Assembly (NCBI RefSeq): GCF_021606685.1
Contig: NZ_WKCB01000004.1
Location: 1 to 64,000, forward strand
Direction: 5' to 3'
DNA: 64,000 nt
Origin: Pseudomonas syringae
GTDB lineage: Bacteria > Pseudomonadota > Gammaproteobacteria > Pseudomonadales > Pseudomonadaceae
Both the position numbers and the translations under genes were made by a program. Shown piece by piece: positions 56,656 through 64,000 of the stretch (position 1 is its first letter; each line of letters opens with the position of its first letter). The notes under the pieces were generated by a model, which searched no databases, was not told the DNA's origin, and saw only the letters and a list, made by a program, of their open reading frames with translations.

Positions 56656-57102
56656 ATGCAACTGATCCTTCTGGAAAAAGTCGCCAACCTGGGCAACCTG
56701 GGCGACAAAGTGAACGTTAAGGCCGGCTACGGTCGTAACTACCTGCTGCCATACGGCAAAGCCACCGCTGCAACCGCTGCCAACCTGGCTGCGTTTGAAG
56801 AGCGTCGTGCTGAGCTGGAAAAAGCCGCAGCAGACAAAAAAGCTTCGGCCGAAACTCGCGCTGCCCAACTGGCTGAGCTGGAAGTGACTATCACTGCCAC
56901 TGCCGGTGACGAAGGCAAGCTGTTCGGTTCGATCGGCACCCACGACATCGCTGATGCACTGACCGCCTCCGGCGTTGAAGTGCAGAAGAGCGAAGTTCGT
57001 CTGCCGAACGGCACCATCCGCAACGTAGGCGAATTCGACGTAGCCGTGCACCTGCACGCCGAAGTTGAAGCCACCGTACGCGTTGTCGTGGTAGCAGCTT
57101 AA
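56656..57102 (+). CDS. rplI: 50S ribosomal protein L9
   Basis: A 148-residue two-domain ribosomal protein. The N-terminal domain [19 protein letters not shown] and the [13 protein letters not shown] motif are followed by the long connecting helix ([17 protein letters not shown]) and the C-terminal domain ([16 protein letters not shown]). AGAGGAT precedes the ATG. A terminator follows at 57151. Confidence 0.98.
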   Translation: MQLILLEKVANLGNLGDKVNVKAGYGRNYLLPYGKATAATAANLAAFEERRAELEKAAADKKASAETRAAQLAELEVTITATAGDEGKLFGSIGTHDIADALTASGVEVQKSEVRLPNGTIRNVGEFDVAVHLHAEVEATVRVVVVAA

Positions 57103-57150
57103 AGCAGCACCTAACTGGGTGGCACCTCGCGTGCCAGCCGGTTAACATCG

Positions 57151-57182
57151 GGCACGATCCTGTTTACAGGTCGTGCCTTTTG
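57151..57182 (+). terminator. Intrinsic terminator after rplI
   Basis: GGCACGA (57151-57157) pairs with TCGTGCC (57171-57177), with CCTG/CAGG inside the loop able to extend the stem, followed by TTTTGTTTTT. A small hairpin GGCAC-CTCGC-GTGCC sits just upstream at 57121-57135. Confidence 0.85.
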
Positions 57183-57213
57183 TTTTTCTACACTCCCCAA
57201 ATTCCAAGTGGCC

Positions 57214-58608
57214 ATGAACGATATTTCAGCTCCTGAGCAATACGATCTGCAAACCGCTGCCCTCAAGGTGCCGCCGCATTCCATCGAGGCCGAACAGGCC
57301 GTGCTCGGTGGCTTGATGCTGGACAACAACGCCTGGGAACGCGTGCTGGATCAAGTCTCGGACGGTGATTTCTATCGCCATGACCACCGCCTGATCTTCC
57401 GGGCCATCGCCAAGCTGGCCGACCAGAACTCACCGATCGACGTGGTGACCCTGGCCGAGCAACTCGACAAGGAAGGCCAGACTTCTCAGGTCGGCGGCCT
57501 CGGGTACCTCGGTGAGCTGGCTAAAAACACGCCGTCGGTCGCCAACATCAAGGCCTATGCCCAGATCGTTCGCGCGCGCGCCACGTTGCGCCAGTTGATC
57601 GGCATCGCCACCGAAATCGCCGACAGCGCCTTCAACCCGGAAGGCCGCACCGCCGAAGAGATTCTCGACGAGGCCGAACGGCAGATCTTCCAGATCGCCG
57701 AAGCCCGCCCGAAAACCGGCGGCCCGGTCAGCGTCAACGACCTGCTGACCAAGGCCATCGACCGCATCGATACCCTGTTCAACACCGACAACGCTATTAC
57801 CGGCCTGTCCACCGGCTACACCGACCTGGATGGCATGACCAGCGGCCTGCAGCCGTCCGACTTGATCATCGTCGCCGGCCGTCCGTCCATGGGTAAGACC
57901 ACCTTTGCGATGAACCTGGTGGAAAACGCCGTGTTGCGCAGCGACAAGGCGGTGCTGGTGTACTCGCTGGAGATGCCAGGTGAATCGCTGATCATGCGTA
58001 TGTTGTCGTCCCTGGGCCGTATCGACCAGACCAAGGTGCGTGCCGGCCGCCTGGAAGATGACGACTGGCCGCGCCTGACCTCGGCGGTCAACCTGCTCAA
58101 CGACCGCAAGTTGTTTATCGATGACACCGCCGGTATCAGCCCGTCGGAAATGCGTGCGCGTACCCGGCGACTGGTGCGTGAGCACGGCGACATCGCGCTG
58201 ATCATGATCGACTACCTGCAGCTGATGCAGATCCCGGGCTCCGGCGGTGATAACCGTACCAACGAGATTTCCGAGATTTCCCGCTCGTTGAAAGCCCTGG
58301 CCAAGGAATTCAACTGCCCGGTGGTTGCCCTGTCGCAGCTCAACCGCTCCCTTGAGCAGCGCCCGAACAAACGCCCGATCAACTCCGACTTGCGGGAATC
58401 CGGAGCGATCGAGCAGGACGCCGACGTGATCATGTTCGTGTACCGGGATGAGGTCTATCACCCGGAAACCGAATACAAAGGTGTCGCCGAGATCATCATC
58501 GGCAAGCAGCGTAACGGCCCGATCGGCACCGCGCGCCTGGCGTTTATCGGCAAATACACGCGCTTCGAGAACCTGGCGCCGGGCAGCTACAACTTCGAAG
58601 ACGAGTAA
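57214..58608 (+). CDS. dnaB: Replicative DNA helicase DnaB
   Basis: A 464-residue hexameric helicase. The N-terminal domain ([18 protein letters not shown]) is followed by a linker and the RecA-like domain with Walker [14 protein letters not shown], Walker [12 protein letters not shown] and the [20 protein letters not shown] region near the C-terminus. The ATG at 57214 is chosen over GTG two codons upstream on family grounds. No intein is present. It follows the rplI terminator and probably has its own promoter. Confidence 0.98.
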   Translation: MNDISAPEQYDLQTAALKVPPHSIEAEQAVLGGLMLDNNAWERVLDQVSDGDFYRHDHRLIFRAIAKLADQNSPIDVVTLAEQLDKEGQTSQVGGLGYLGELAKNTPSVANIKAYAQIVRARATLRQLIGIATEIADSAFNPEGRTAEEILDEAERQIFQIAEARPKTGGPVSVNDLLTKAIDRIDTLFNTDNAITGLSTGYTDLDGMTSGLQPSDLIIVAGRPSMGKTTFAMNLVENAVLRSDKAVLVYSLEMPGESLIMRMLSSLGRIDQTKVRAGRLEDDDWPRLTSAVNLLNDRKLFIDDTAGISPSEMRARTRRLVREHGDIALIMIDYLQLMQIPGSGGDNRTNEISEISRSLKALAKEFNCPVVALSQLNRSLEQRPNKRPINSDLRESGAIEQDADVIMFVYRDEVYHPETEYKGVAEIIIGKQRNGPIGTARLAFIGKYTRFENLAPGSYNFEDE

Positions 58609-58620
58609 ACACAGCGCTTT

Positions 58621-58647
58621 CAATTCCGACTGCAAAGGTCGGAATTG
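58621..58647 (+). terminator. Perfect hairpin after dnaB, probable terminator
   Basis: CAATTCCGAC (58621-58630) and GTCGGAATTG (58638-58647) are exact complements around a 7-base loop. Only a weak T-rich tail follows, so termination may be partial. Confidence 0.6.
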
Positions 58648-58706
58648 GTCAAAATTTGTGCTATATTCCGCGCCCGCGATTTTTCATCTCAACACCGGTC
58701 ACCGTC

Positions 58707-61010
58707 ATGCAAACAGCCAAGCCGTTATTTGACTATCCCAAGTACTGGGCCGAATGTTTCGGTCCTGCGCCATTCCTGCCGATGAGCAGGGAGGAGATGG
58801 ATCAGCTTGGCTGGGATTCCTGCGACATCATCATCGTCACCGGTGATGCCTACGTTGACCATCCGTCGTTCGGCATGGCGATCATCGGCCGGCTGCTGGA
58901 GTCCCAGGGCTTTCGCGTCGGGATCATTGCCCAGCCTAACTGGCAGTCCAAAGACGACTTCATGAAGCTCGGCGAGCCGAACCTGTTCTTCGGCGTCGCG
59001 GCCGGCAACATGGACTCGATGATCAACCGCTACACCGCCGACAAGAAAATCCGCTCCGACGACGCCTACACCCCTGGCGGCATGGCCGGTAAGCGCCCGG
59101 ACCGCGCCAGCCTGGTGTACAGCCAGCGCTGCAAGGAAGCCTACAAGAACGTGCCGATCGTGCTCGGTGGCATCGAGGCTTCGCTGCGCCGCATCGCCCA
59201 CTACGACTACTGGCAGGACCGCGTGCGCAACTCGATCCTGATCGACGCCACCGCCGATATCCTGCTGTACGGCAACGCCGAGCGCGCCATTGTCGAAGTG
59301 GCCCAGCGCCTGTCGTGGGGCCACAAAATCGAAGACATCACCGATGTGCGCGGCACCGCGTTCATTCGCCGTGATACGCCTGCCGGTTGGTACGAAGTGG
59401 ACTCCACGCGTATCGACCGTCCGGGCAAGATCGACAAGATCATCAACCCGTACGTGAACACCCAGGACACCGAGGCCTGCGCCATCGAGCAGGAAAAGGG
59501 CCCGCAGGACGATCCGGAAGAAGCCAAGGTCGTGCAGATCCTGGCCAGCCCCAAGATGACCCGCGACAAGACCGTGATCCGCCTGCCATCGGTGGAGAAA
59601 GTCCGTGGCGACGCGGTGCTCTACGCCCACGCCAACCGCGTGTTGCACCTGGAAACCAACCCAGGCAACGCCCGCGCCCTGGTGCAGAAGCACGGTGAAG
59701 TGGACGTGTGGTTCAACCCGCCGCCCATCCCGATGACCACCGAGGAAATGGACTACGTGTTTGGCATGCCTTACGCACGTGTTCCGCACCCGGTGTATGG
59801 CAAGGAAAAAATCCCGGCCTACGACATGATCCGCTTCTCGGTGAACATCATGCGGGGCTGCTTCGGTGGCTGCACCTTCTGCTCGATCACTGAGCACGAA
59901 GGCCGCATCATCCAGAACCGTTCCGAAGAATCGATCATCCGCGAAATCGAAGAGATCCGCGACAAGGTCCCAGGCTTCACCGGGGTGATTTCCGACCTCG
60001 GCGGCCCGACCGCGAACATGTACCGCATCGCCTGCAAAACGCCGGAAATCGAATCCGCGTGCCGCAAGCCGTCGTGCGTGTTCCCTGGCATCTGCCCGAA
60101 CCTGAACACCGACCACTCCTCCTTGATCCAGCTGTACCGCAGCGCCCGTGCACTGCCGGGTGTGAAGAAGATTTTGATCGCTTCCGGCCTGCGCTACGAC
60201 TTGGCCGTTGAGTCGCCGGAATACGTCAAAGAGCTGGTCACCCATCACGTCGGTGGCTACCTCAAGATCGCCCCGGAACATACCGAGGAAGGTCCGCTCA
60301 ACCAGATGATGAAGCCGGGCATTGGCAGCTATGACAAGTTCAAGCGCATGTTCGAGAAGTACACCAAGGAAGCGGGCAAGGAGCAGTACCTGATCCCGTA
60401 CTTCATCGCCGCCCACCCCGGCACCACCGATGAAGACATGATGAACCTGGCCCTGTGGCTCAAGGGCAACGGCTTCCGCGCCGACCAGGTGCAGGCGTTC
60501 TACCCGTCGCCGATGGCCACCGCCACCGCGATGTACCACTCGGGCAAGAACCCGCTGCGCAAGGTCACCTACAAGAGCGACGCGGTGACCATCGTCAAGA
60601 GCGAAGAACAGCGCCGTCTGCACAAGGCGTTCCTGCGCTACCACGACCCGAAAGGCTGGCCGATGCTGCGTGAAGCGTTGACCCGCATGGGCCGTGCCGA
60701 CCTGATCGGGCCGGGCAAGGACCAACTGATCCCGCTGCATCAGCCGTCCACCGATAGCTACCAGAGCGCGCGTCGCAAGAACTCAACGCCGGCCGGCAGC
60801 CACAAGGTCGCCAAGGAAACGACGACGAAGATCCTCACCCAGCACACCGGTTTGCCACCGCGTGGCAGCGACGGCAGCAACCCGTGGGACAAGCGCGAAC
60901 AGGCCAAGGCTGCCGCGCAGGCGCGCAACAAGCAGGCGGCCAAAGAGCGTAGCGATGCGGCCAAGGGCAAGGGCGGCAAGCCTGCGCGCAAGCCGGTCGT
61001 GCCGCGTTGA
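58707..61010 (+). CDS. YgiQ family radical-SAM protein
   Basis: A 767-residue radical SAM protein with the YgiQ layout: an N-terminal domain ([21 protein letters not shown]), a radical SAM core with CX3CX2C in [18 protein letters not shown] (about residues 380-397), and a DUF3362-type C-terminal region. The tail of about 100 residues is Lys/Ala-rich ([20 protein letters not shown], given by its start) and resembles a disordered basic extension. The substrate is not established for this family. The ATG at 58707 lies 60 bp after the dnaB hairpin; the longer frame upstream has no support. Confidence 0.92.
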   Translation: MQTAKPLFDYPKYWAECFGPAPFLPMSREEMDQLGWDSCDIIIVTGDAYVDHPSFGMAIIGRLLESQGFRVGIIAQPNWQSKDDFMKLGEPNLFFGVAAGNMDSMINRYTADKKIRSDDAYTPGGMAGKRPDRASLVYSQRCKEAYKNVPIVLGGIEASLRRIAHYDYWQDRVRNSILIDATADILLYGNAERAIVEVAQRLSWGHKIEDITDVRGTAFIRRDTPAGWYEVDSTRIDRPGKIDKIINPYVNTQDTEACAIEQEKGPQDDPEEAKVVQILASPKMTRDKTVIRLPSVEKVRGDAVLYAHANRVLHLETNPGNARALVQKHGEVDVWFNPPPIPMTTEEMDYVFGMPYARVPHPVYGKEKIPAYDMIRFSVNIMRGCFGGCTFCSITEHEGRIIQNRSEESIIREIEEIRDKVPGFTGVISDLGGPTANMYRIACKTPEIESACRKPSCVFPGICPNLNTDHSSLIQLYRSARALPGVKKILIASGLRYDLAVESPEYVKELVTHHVGGYLKIAPEHTEEGPLNQMMKPGIGSYDKFKRMFEKYTKEAGKEQYLIPYFIAAHPGTTDEDMMNLALWLKGNGFRADQVQAFYPSPMATATAMYHSGKNPLRKVTYKSDAVTIVKSEEQRRLHKAFLRYHDPKGWPMLREALTRMGRADLIGPGKDQLIPLHQPSTDSYQSARRKNSTPAGSHKVAKETTTKILTQHTGLPPRGSDGSNPWDKREQAKAAAQARNKQAAKERSDAAKGKGGKPARKPVVPR

Positions 61011-61025
61011 TCGTAGCCTGAACAT

Positions 61026-61056
61026 GCAAAACGCCAGCCTTGTGCTGGCGTTTTGC
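61026..61056 (+). terminator. Intrinsic terminator after the YgiQ gene
   Basis: GCAAAACGCCAGC and GCTGGCGTTTTGC pair perfectly around a CTTGT loop; the right side supplies the T run, so it is likely bidirectional. Confidence 0.88.
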
Positions 61057-61106
61057 TTTCTAGCCGGTGGGAAGTCTGTTTGTTAAGGTGGCGGCCATTA
61101 AATCGC

Positions 61107-61128
61107 TATCGGGGGCAAGCCCCCGATA
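61107..61128. repeat. Compact REP-derived palindrome
   Basis: TATCGGGGGC and GCCCCCGATA are perfect complements with only AA between them. It resembles the inner half of a class A REP arm without the GTGGGAG head, placed 41 bp before the next gene. Confidence 0.65.
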
Positions 61129-61168
61129 AGGCCCGACCGGCCACCATCACTTTCAAGGAAGAACACCC

Positions 61169-62092
61169 ATGGGCAACCCACTGGCCGGCATCGGCATGGA
61201 CTCCAACCGCTCCCAGTTCATGGCGCGCCAGCGCATCGAAAGCCAGATCAACCTGCCGCGCCTGTTCGCCGCCATCGATGCCGACCCCGCTATCGTCGGC
61301 GCGGGCGTTGTGTACATCGACGCCGATTTCAACGTGGTCACCCTGCGGGAGTTTCAGCCGATCTGCAGCATTGCGCCCAAACGCATCATTTTGCGTGAAG
61401 CGCAGAAATACATCGCCCCGGCGCAATTTGCGCAACAGGTGCAGGACAATCCCCGCGAATCACGCCTGGTGGGCGAGGCGATCAACACATCCCTGTCCTG
61501 CGCAGGCGCGATCATCGGTTGGATCGTCGTGCTCAGCGGCACCGTCGCCGTGCCGTTCACGGCGGGCGCGAGCAGCGTGATTACGGCCATCGGCTACACC
61601 GCCGCCACCGCCAGCACACTTCAGTGTTTCGCCAGTGGCTATCGCGTCAGCAACGAGATCAGTAATCCCGCCAAAAATGACCAGCTCGACAGTGCGCAGT
61701 GGTATCAGTACACCATGATCGCGCTGGACGCTGCGTCGTTGATCGGGGTTGGGGCGTCGACGCTGACCACGGTAAAACTGGTGCGCTTGAATCAGGCCAC
61801 CACCGGCAAGAGCGTGAGGGACGTACTGCGTGGGTTGAACCGGCAAGAGCGCGCCAAGCTGACGAAAGAGCTGCTCAGCATTCAGGATCCGCGCATCAGC
61901 GCCAAAATGCTCAAGTTGAAACAGTTGTCCGGCGAGGCGACCAAGCGTTTCACGCCAGCCCAGGTCAAGCATGCAACAGTGACCCAGATACAGGATGCCC
62001 TGGGGGCTGCCATCGGGTTTACCGGCAGTGCACTCTCGGGGAACGTGCGCACTATTGCCGTGGGGTTGTATGAGGAGATGGGCGATGAATGA
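61169..62092 (+). CDS. Unrecognised protein with hydrophobic core, candidate membrane-acting toxin
   Basis: A 307-residue protein I do not recognise. There is no signal peptide: residues 1-100 are soluble-looking (QINLPRLFAAIDADP, RIILREAQKYI). Residues 108-156 form two hydrophobic, Gly/Ala/Ser-rich segments separated by a turn (CAGAIIGWIVVLSG and ASSVITAIGYTAATAST), a further segment is at 181-205 (IALDAASLIGVGAST), and a weaker one at 276-300. Charged helical stretches (RQERAKLTKELL, SAKMLKLKQLSG) lie between. The following gene starts 8 bp before its stop and encodes a four-helix membrane protein. This arrangement resembles pore-forming effectors with their immunity proteins, but no delivery domain (PAAR, VgrG, Rhs) is present. 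AAGGAAG precedes the ATG. Confidence 0.6.
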   Translation: MGNPLAGIGMDSNRSQFMARQRIESQINLPRLFAAIDADPAIVGAGVVYIDADFNVVTLREFQPICSIAPKRIILREAQKYIAPAQFAQQVQDNPRESRLVGEAINTSLSCAGAIIGWIVVLSGTVAVPFTAGASSVITAIGYTAATASTLQCFASGYRVSNEISNPAKNDQLDSAQWYQYTMIALDAASLIGVGASTLTTVKLVRLNQATTGKSVRDVLRGLNRQERAKLTKELLSIQDPRISAKMLKLKQLSGEATKRFTPAQVKHATVTQIQDALGAAIGFTGSALSGNVRTIAVGLYEEMGDE

Positions 62093-62534
62093 GCTGCCCG
62101 GCGTTCGCAGTTTCCTGGCGCAGTATTTTCCGGTCTTCATGGGCGCGATTTTCGCGGCGGTGTTCAGCCTGGTGTTTGCGGTGCCGCTGATATTCGACAG
62201 TTATTTCCCAGGCTTGCCGCTGGACGACAACCTCAAATATTCCTTTTGGGGTGGCCTCGCGCTGACGTGGGGCATCGTGCAGTGCAATTTCATGATTGCG
62301 CGCGGCCGCCCGCAGTGGGTATGGCCGCTGGTGATACTGCTCGCACTGTGTGTCCTGGCGGTGTTGCCCACTGTTGCGTTTGGCCCGCATTGGCTGTCCT
62401 ACGGCTTGAGCCTGTTGTTCCCCCTGCTGGGGTTGCTGCTGCTCAACAGCAAGCGTCACCGCGAAATGCGCCAGAAACTGGTTGAAGTGCGGCGGCTGCG
62501 CCAAGCCATCATCGCACCCCACAAAGCGCGCTAG
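62085..62534 (+). CDS. Small four-helix membrane protein, candidate immunity protein
   Basis: A 149-residue protein with four predicted transmembrane helices at about 15-38, 52-72, 78-99 and 103-121, and a basic cytoplasmic tail (KRHREMRQ, RRLRQAI). It overlaps the upstream gene by 8 bp; the ATG of MNELPGVRSF lies in its last codons, with TGAGGAGATGG as ribosome-binding site, so the pair is translationally coupled. The size, topology and coupling are those expected of an immunity protein that protects the inner membrane, though a simple partner or chaperone role is also possible. I do not recognise the family. Confidence 0.6.
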   Translation: MNELPGVRSFLAQYFPVFMGAIFAAVFSLVFAVPLIFDSYFPGLPLDDNLKYSFWGGLALTWGIVQCNFMIARGRPQWVWPLVILLALCVLAVLPTVAFGPHWLSYGLSLLFPLLGLLLLNSKRHREMRQKLVEVRRLRQAIIAPHKAR

Positions 62535-62578
62535 CTGGGTAGATTCACCACTGATCCTCACCTGCGCGCCACAAATAT

Positions 62579-62635
62579 GTGCATCACTTGCACCGCGGCC
62601 CCACCGTTCGCGTCGTTTTGGTGCTGTACTGCACC
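62579..62635 (+). promoter_or_regulatory. Two GC-arm dyads upstream of the transglutaminase gene
   Basis: GTGCA-TCACT-TGCAC at 62579-62593 and GGTGC-TGTACT-GCACC at 62620-62635 are perfect inverted repeats centred about 41 bp apart and about 84 and 43 bp before the sigma-54-like promoter. They are candidate sites for a sigma-54 activator. Arm polarity is opposite to the classical NtrC site, so I do not assign NtrC. Confidence 0.4.
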
Positions 62636-62668
62636 GGGTCTTACGATAAAGCGCAATGACCGCCGCTC

Positions 62669-62683
62669 TGGCATAAGTCTTGC
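62669..62683 (+). promoter_or_regulatory. Candidate sigma-54 promoter for the transglutaminase gene
   Basis: TGGCAT-AAGTC-TTGC has GG (62670-62671) and GC (62682-62683) exactly 10 bases apart, matching TGGCAC-N5-TTGC with one mismatch. It lies 39 bp before the GTG start, a normal spacing. Confidence 0.6.
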
Positions 62684-62721
62684 GCGCTTTGTGCCCATGC
62701 CCTGGCTCGCAGGAGGCCGCC

Positions 62722-64000
62722 GTGTCGATTCATGTCGCGTTGCACCACGTTACGCATTACCGCTATGACCGCGCTGTCGAACTCGGCCCACAGATTGTGC
62801 GTTTGCGCCCGGCGGCCCACAGCCGCACGCGGATTTTGTCCTACGCGCTGAAAGTGCTGCCCGAGCAGCATTTCATCAATTGGCAACAGGACCCCCAGGG
62901 CAACTACCTGGCGCGGCTGGTGTTCCCGGAAAAAACTGACGAACTGCGCATCGAAGTCGACTTGGTCGCCGAGATGGCGGTGTTCAACCCGTTCGACTTT
63001 TTCCTTGAGCCCTACGCTGAAAAAATTCCCTTCAGCTACGCCGCCGATGAGCAGCGCGAGCTGGCGCCGTACCTCGAAACCCTGCCGCTGACGCCGAGGT
63101 TTGCCGCCTACCTGGCCGGTATCGACCGTACGCCGTTGCCCGCTGTGGATTTTCTGGTCGGCCTCAACCAGCGCCTGGCGGCTGATATCGGCTACCTGAT
63201 CCGCATGGAACCCGGCGTGCAAACCCCGGAATTCACTCTGGAAAACGCCTCCGGCTCCTGCCGCGATTCGGCCTGGCTGCTGGTGCAACTGCTGCGCAAC
63301 CTCGGCTTGGCCGCGCGGTTTGTGTCCGGTTACCTGATCCAGCTGACCGCCGATGTCAAAGCCCTCGATGGCCCGTCCGGCACCGAGGTGGACTTCACCG
63401 ACTTGCACGCCTGGTGTGAGGTGTACTTGCCCGGCGCGGGCTGGATCGGCCTGGATGCCACCTCTGGGCTGTTCGCCGGTGAAGGGCATATCCCGTTGGC
63501 CTGTAGCCCCGATCCATCGTCCGCCGCGCCGATCAGTGGGTTGGTTGAACCCTGCGAGTGCGAATTCACCCACGAAATGTCGGTAGAGCGGATTTGGGAA
63601 GCCCCGCGGGTGACCAAGCCCTACACCGAAGAGCAATGGCTGGCGATCCAGGCCCTGGGCCGGCAGATCGACGGCGACCTGCTCAAGCACGACGTGCGCC
63701 TGACCATGGGCGGCGAACCGACTTTTGTGTCCATCGACGACCCCGACGGCGCCGAGTGGAACACTGCTGCGCTGGGGCCGGACAAGCGCCGCCTGTCTGC
63801 CGAGCTGTTCCAGCGCATGCGCAACCACTACGCGCCCCAGGGGCTGGTGCATTTTGGCCAGGGCAAGTGGTACCCCGGCGAGCAGCTGCCGCGCTGGTCG
63901 CTCAATTGCTACTGGCGCCGTGATGGGGTGCCGATCTGGCACAACAGCGCGCTGATCGCCGACGAGCAGCAGGACTACGGCGCCGATGGCGTGCTGGCCG
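62722..64000 (+). CDS. Transglutaminase-like protein (DUF2126-type), 3' end outside the window
   Basis: 426 residues are visible before the sequence ends. The N-terminal domain (HVALHHVTHYRYDRAVELGP) is the bacterial transglutaminase N-terminal region. The transglutaminase core carries the triad Cys180 (ASGSCRDSAW), His229 (DLHAWCEVY) and Asp245 (WIGLDATSG). From about residue 330 the sequence (DVRLTMGGEPTFVSIDDPDG) begins the DUF2126 module, so the full protein is expected near 1100 residues. Start GTG at 62722 follows AGGAGG by 5 bases. It is probably a cytoplasmic protease- or ligase-like enzyme; relatives cluster with alpha-E-domain and ATP-grasp genes, which would lie beyond the window. 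Confidence 0.9.
   Translation, partial: MSIHVALHHVTHYRYDRAVELGPQIVRLRPAAHSRTRILSYALKVLPEQHFINWQQDPQGNYLARLVFPEKTDELRIEVDLVAEMAVFNPFDFFLEPYAEKIPFSYAADEQRELAPYLETLPLTPRFAAYLAGIDRTPLPAVDFLVGLNQRLAADIGYLIRMEPGVQTPEFTLENASGSCRDSAWLLVQLLRNLGLAARFVSGYLIQLTADVKALDGPSGTEVDFTDLHAWCEVYLPGAGWIGLDATSGLFAGEGHIPLACSPDPSSAAPISGLVEPCECEFTHEMSVERIWEAPRVTKPYTEEQWLAIQALGRQIDGDLLKHDVRLTMGGEPTFVSIDDPDGAEWNTAALGPDKRRLSAELFQRMRNHYAPQGLVHFGQGKWYPGEQLPRWSLNCYWRRDGVPIWHNSALIADEQQDYGADGVLA

Noticed and set aside
62579..62635. NtrC enhancer sites
   Set aside because: The dyads have the arms in GTGC...GCAC order, the reverse of the classical GCACC...GGTGC site, so assignment to NtrC is not supported.

Overview
The window is a chromosomal segment of a Pseudomonas, most likely of the P. 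fluorescens group. The basis is the gene order (parE-parC, mutL-miaA-hfq-hflX-hflK-hflC-hisZ-purA, two tRNA-Leu genes next to rnr-rlmB, rpsF-rpsR-DUF2232-rplI-dnaB), a GC-rich coding style with strong third-position bias, and many intergenic REP/REPIN repeats with the core GTGGGAGGGGGCTTGC. I see no prophage, insertion sequence, integrase or CRISPR array. The assignment rests on recognised protein families and layout, not on a database search.

Layout. 1-5.8 kb: a leftward operon (FAD oxidoreductase, aldo/keto reductase, unknown protein), an EmrE-like SMR pump divergent from a LysR regulator, and waaA. 5.9-11.2 kb: tolC-like outer membrane factor, then thiamine genes: TPP riboswitch-thiC and a cytX-like HMP transporter. 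11.2-21.2 kb: an RsiV-type lipoprotein, nudF-yqiB-cpdA-yqiA, and parE and parC with a phytase-like esterase gene between them, then a PqiC-like lipoprotein. 21.4-33.5 kb: a membrane protein with a degenerate cyclase-like domain facing serB; psd, rhodanese and HDOD genes leftward; motAB behind a sigma-28 promoter; rsgA/orn; a TRIC-type channel; queG. 33.6-45.9 kb: a long rightward cluster nnrD-tsaE-amiB-mutL-miaA-hfq-hflX-hflK-hflC, then hisZ-purA. 46-50.6 kb: a chemoreceptor behind a sigma-54-like promoter and a two-gene iron-type ABC uptake unit without its ATPase. 50.7-61 kb: two tandem tRNA-Leu(CAG) units, rnr-rlmB, the ribosomal protein cluster, dnaB, and a YgiQ radical-SAM protein. 61.1-64 kb: an unrecognised two-gene unit shaped like a membrane-acting toxin with a four-helix immunity protein, then the start of a transglutaminase-family gene behind a sigma-54-like promoter.

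Most of the window is housekeeping: cell envelope (waaA, psd, amiB), topology, repair and replication (parE, parC, mutL, dnaB), RNA metabolism (hfq, rnr, orn, rlmB, miaA, tsaE, queG), translation (rpsF, rpsR, rplI, rsgA, tRNA-Leu) and motility (motAB, chemoreceptor). The parts least explained by known biology are the 61.2-62.5 kb pair, the degenerate cyclase-like membrane protein at 21.4 kb, the degenerate HDOD protein at 26.2 kb, and three REP classes in two opposite pairings. Starts were chosen from ribosome-binding sites, family length and overlaps; four genes (cytX, cpdA, serB, hflX) appear to start with TTG.
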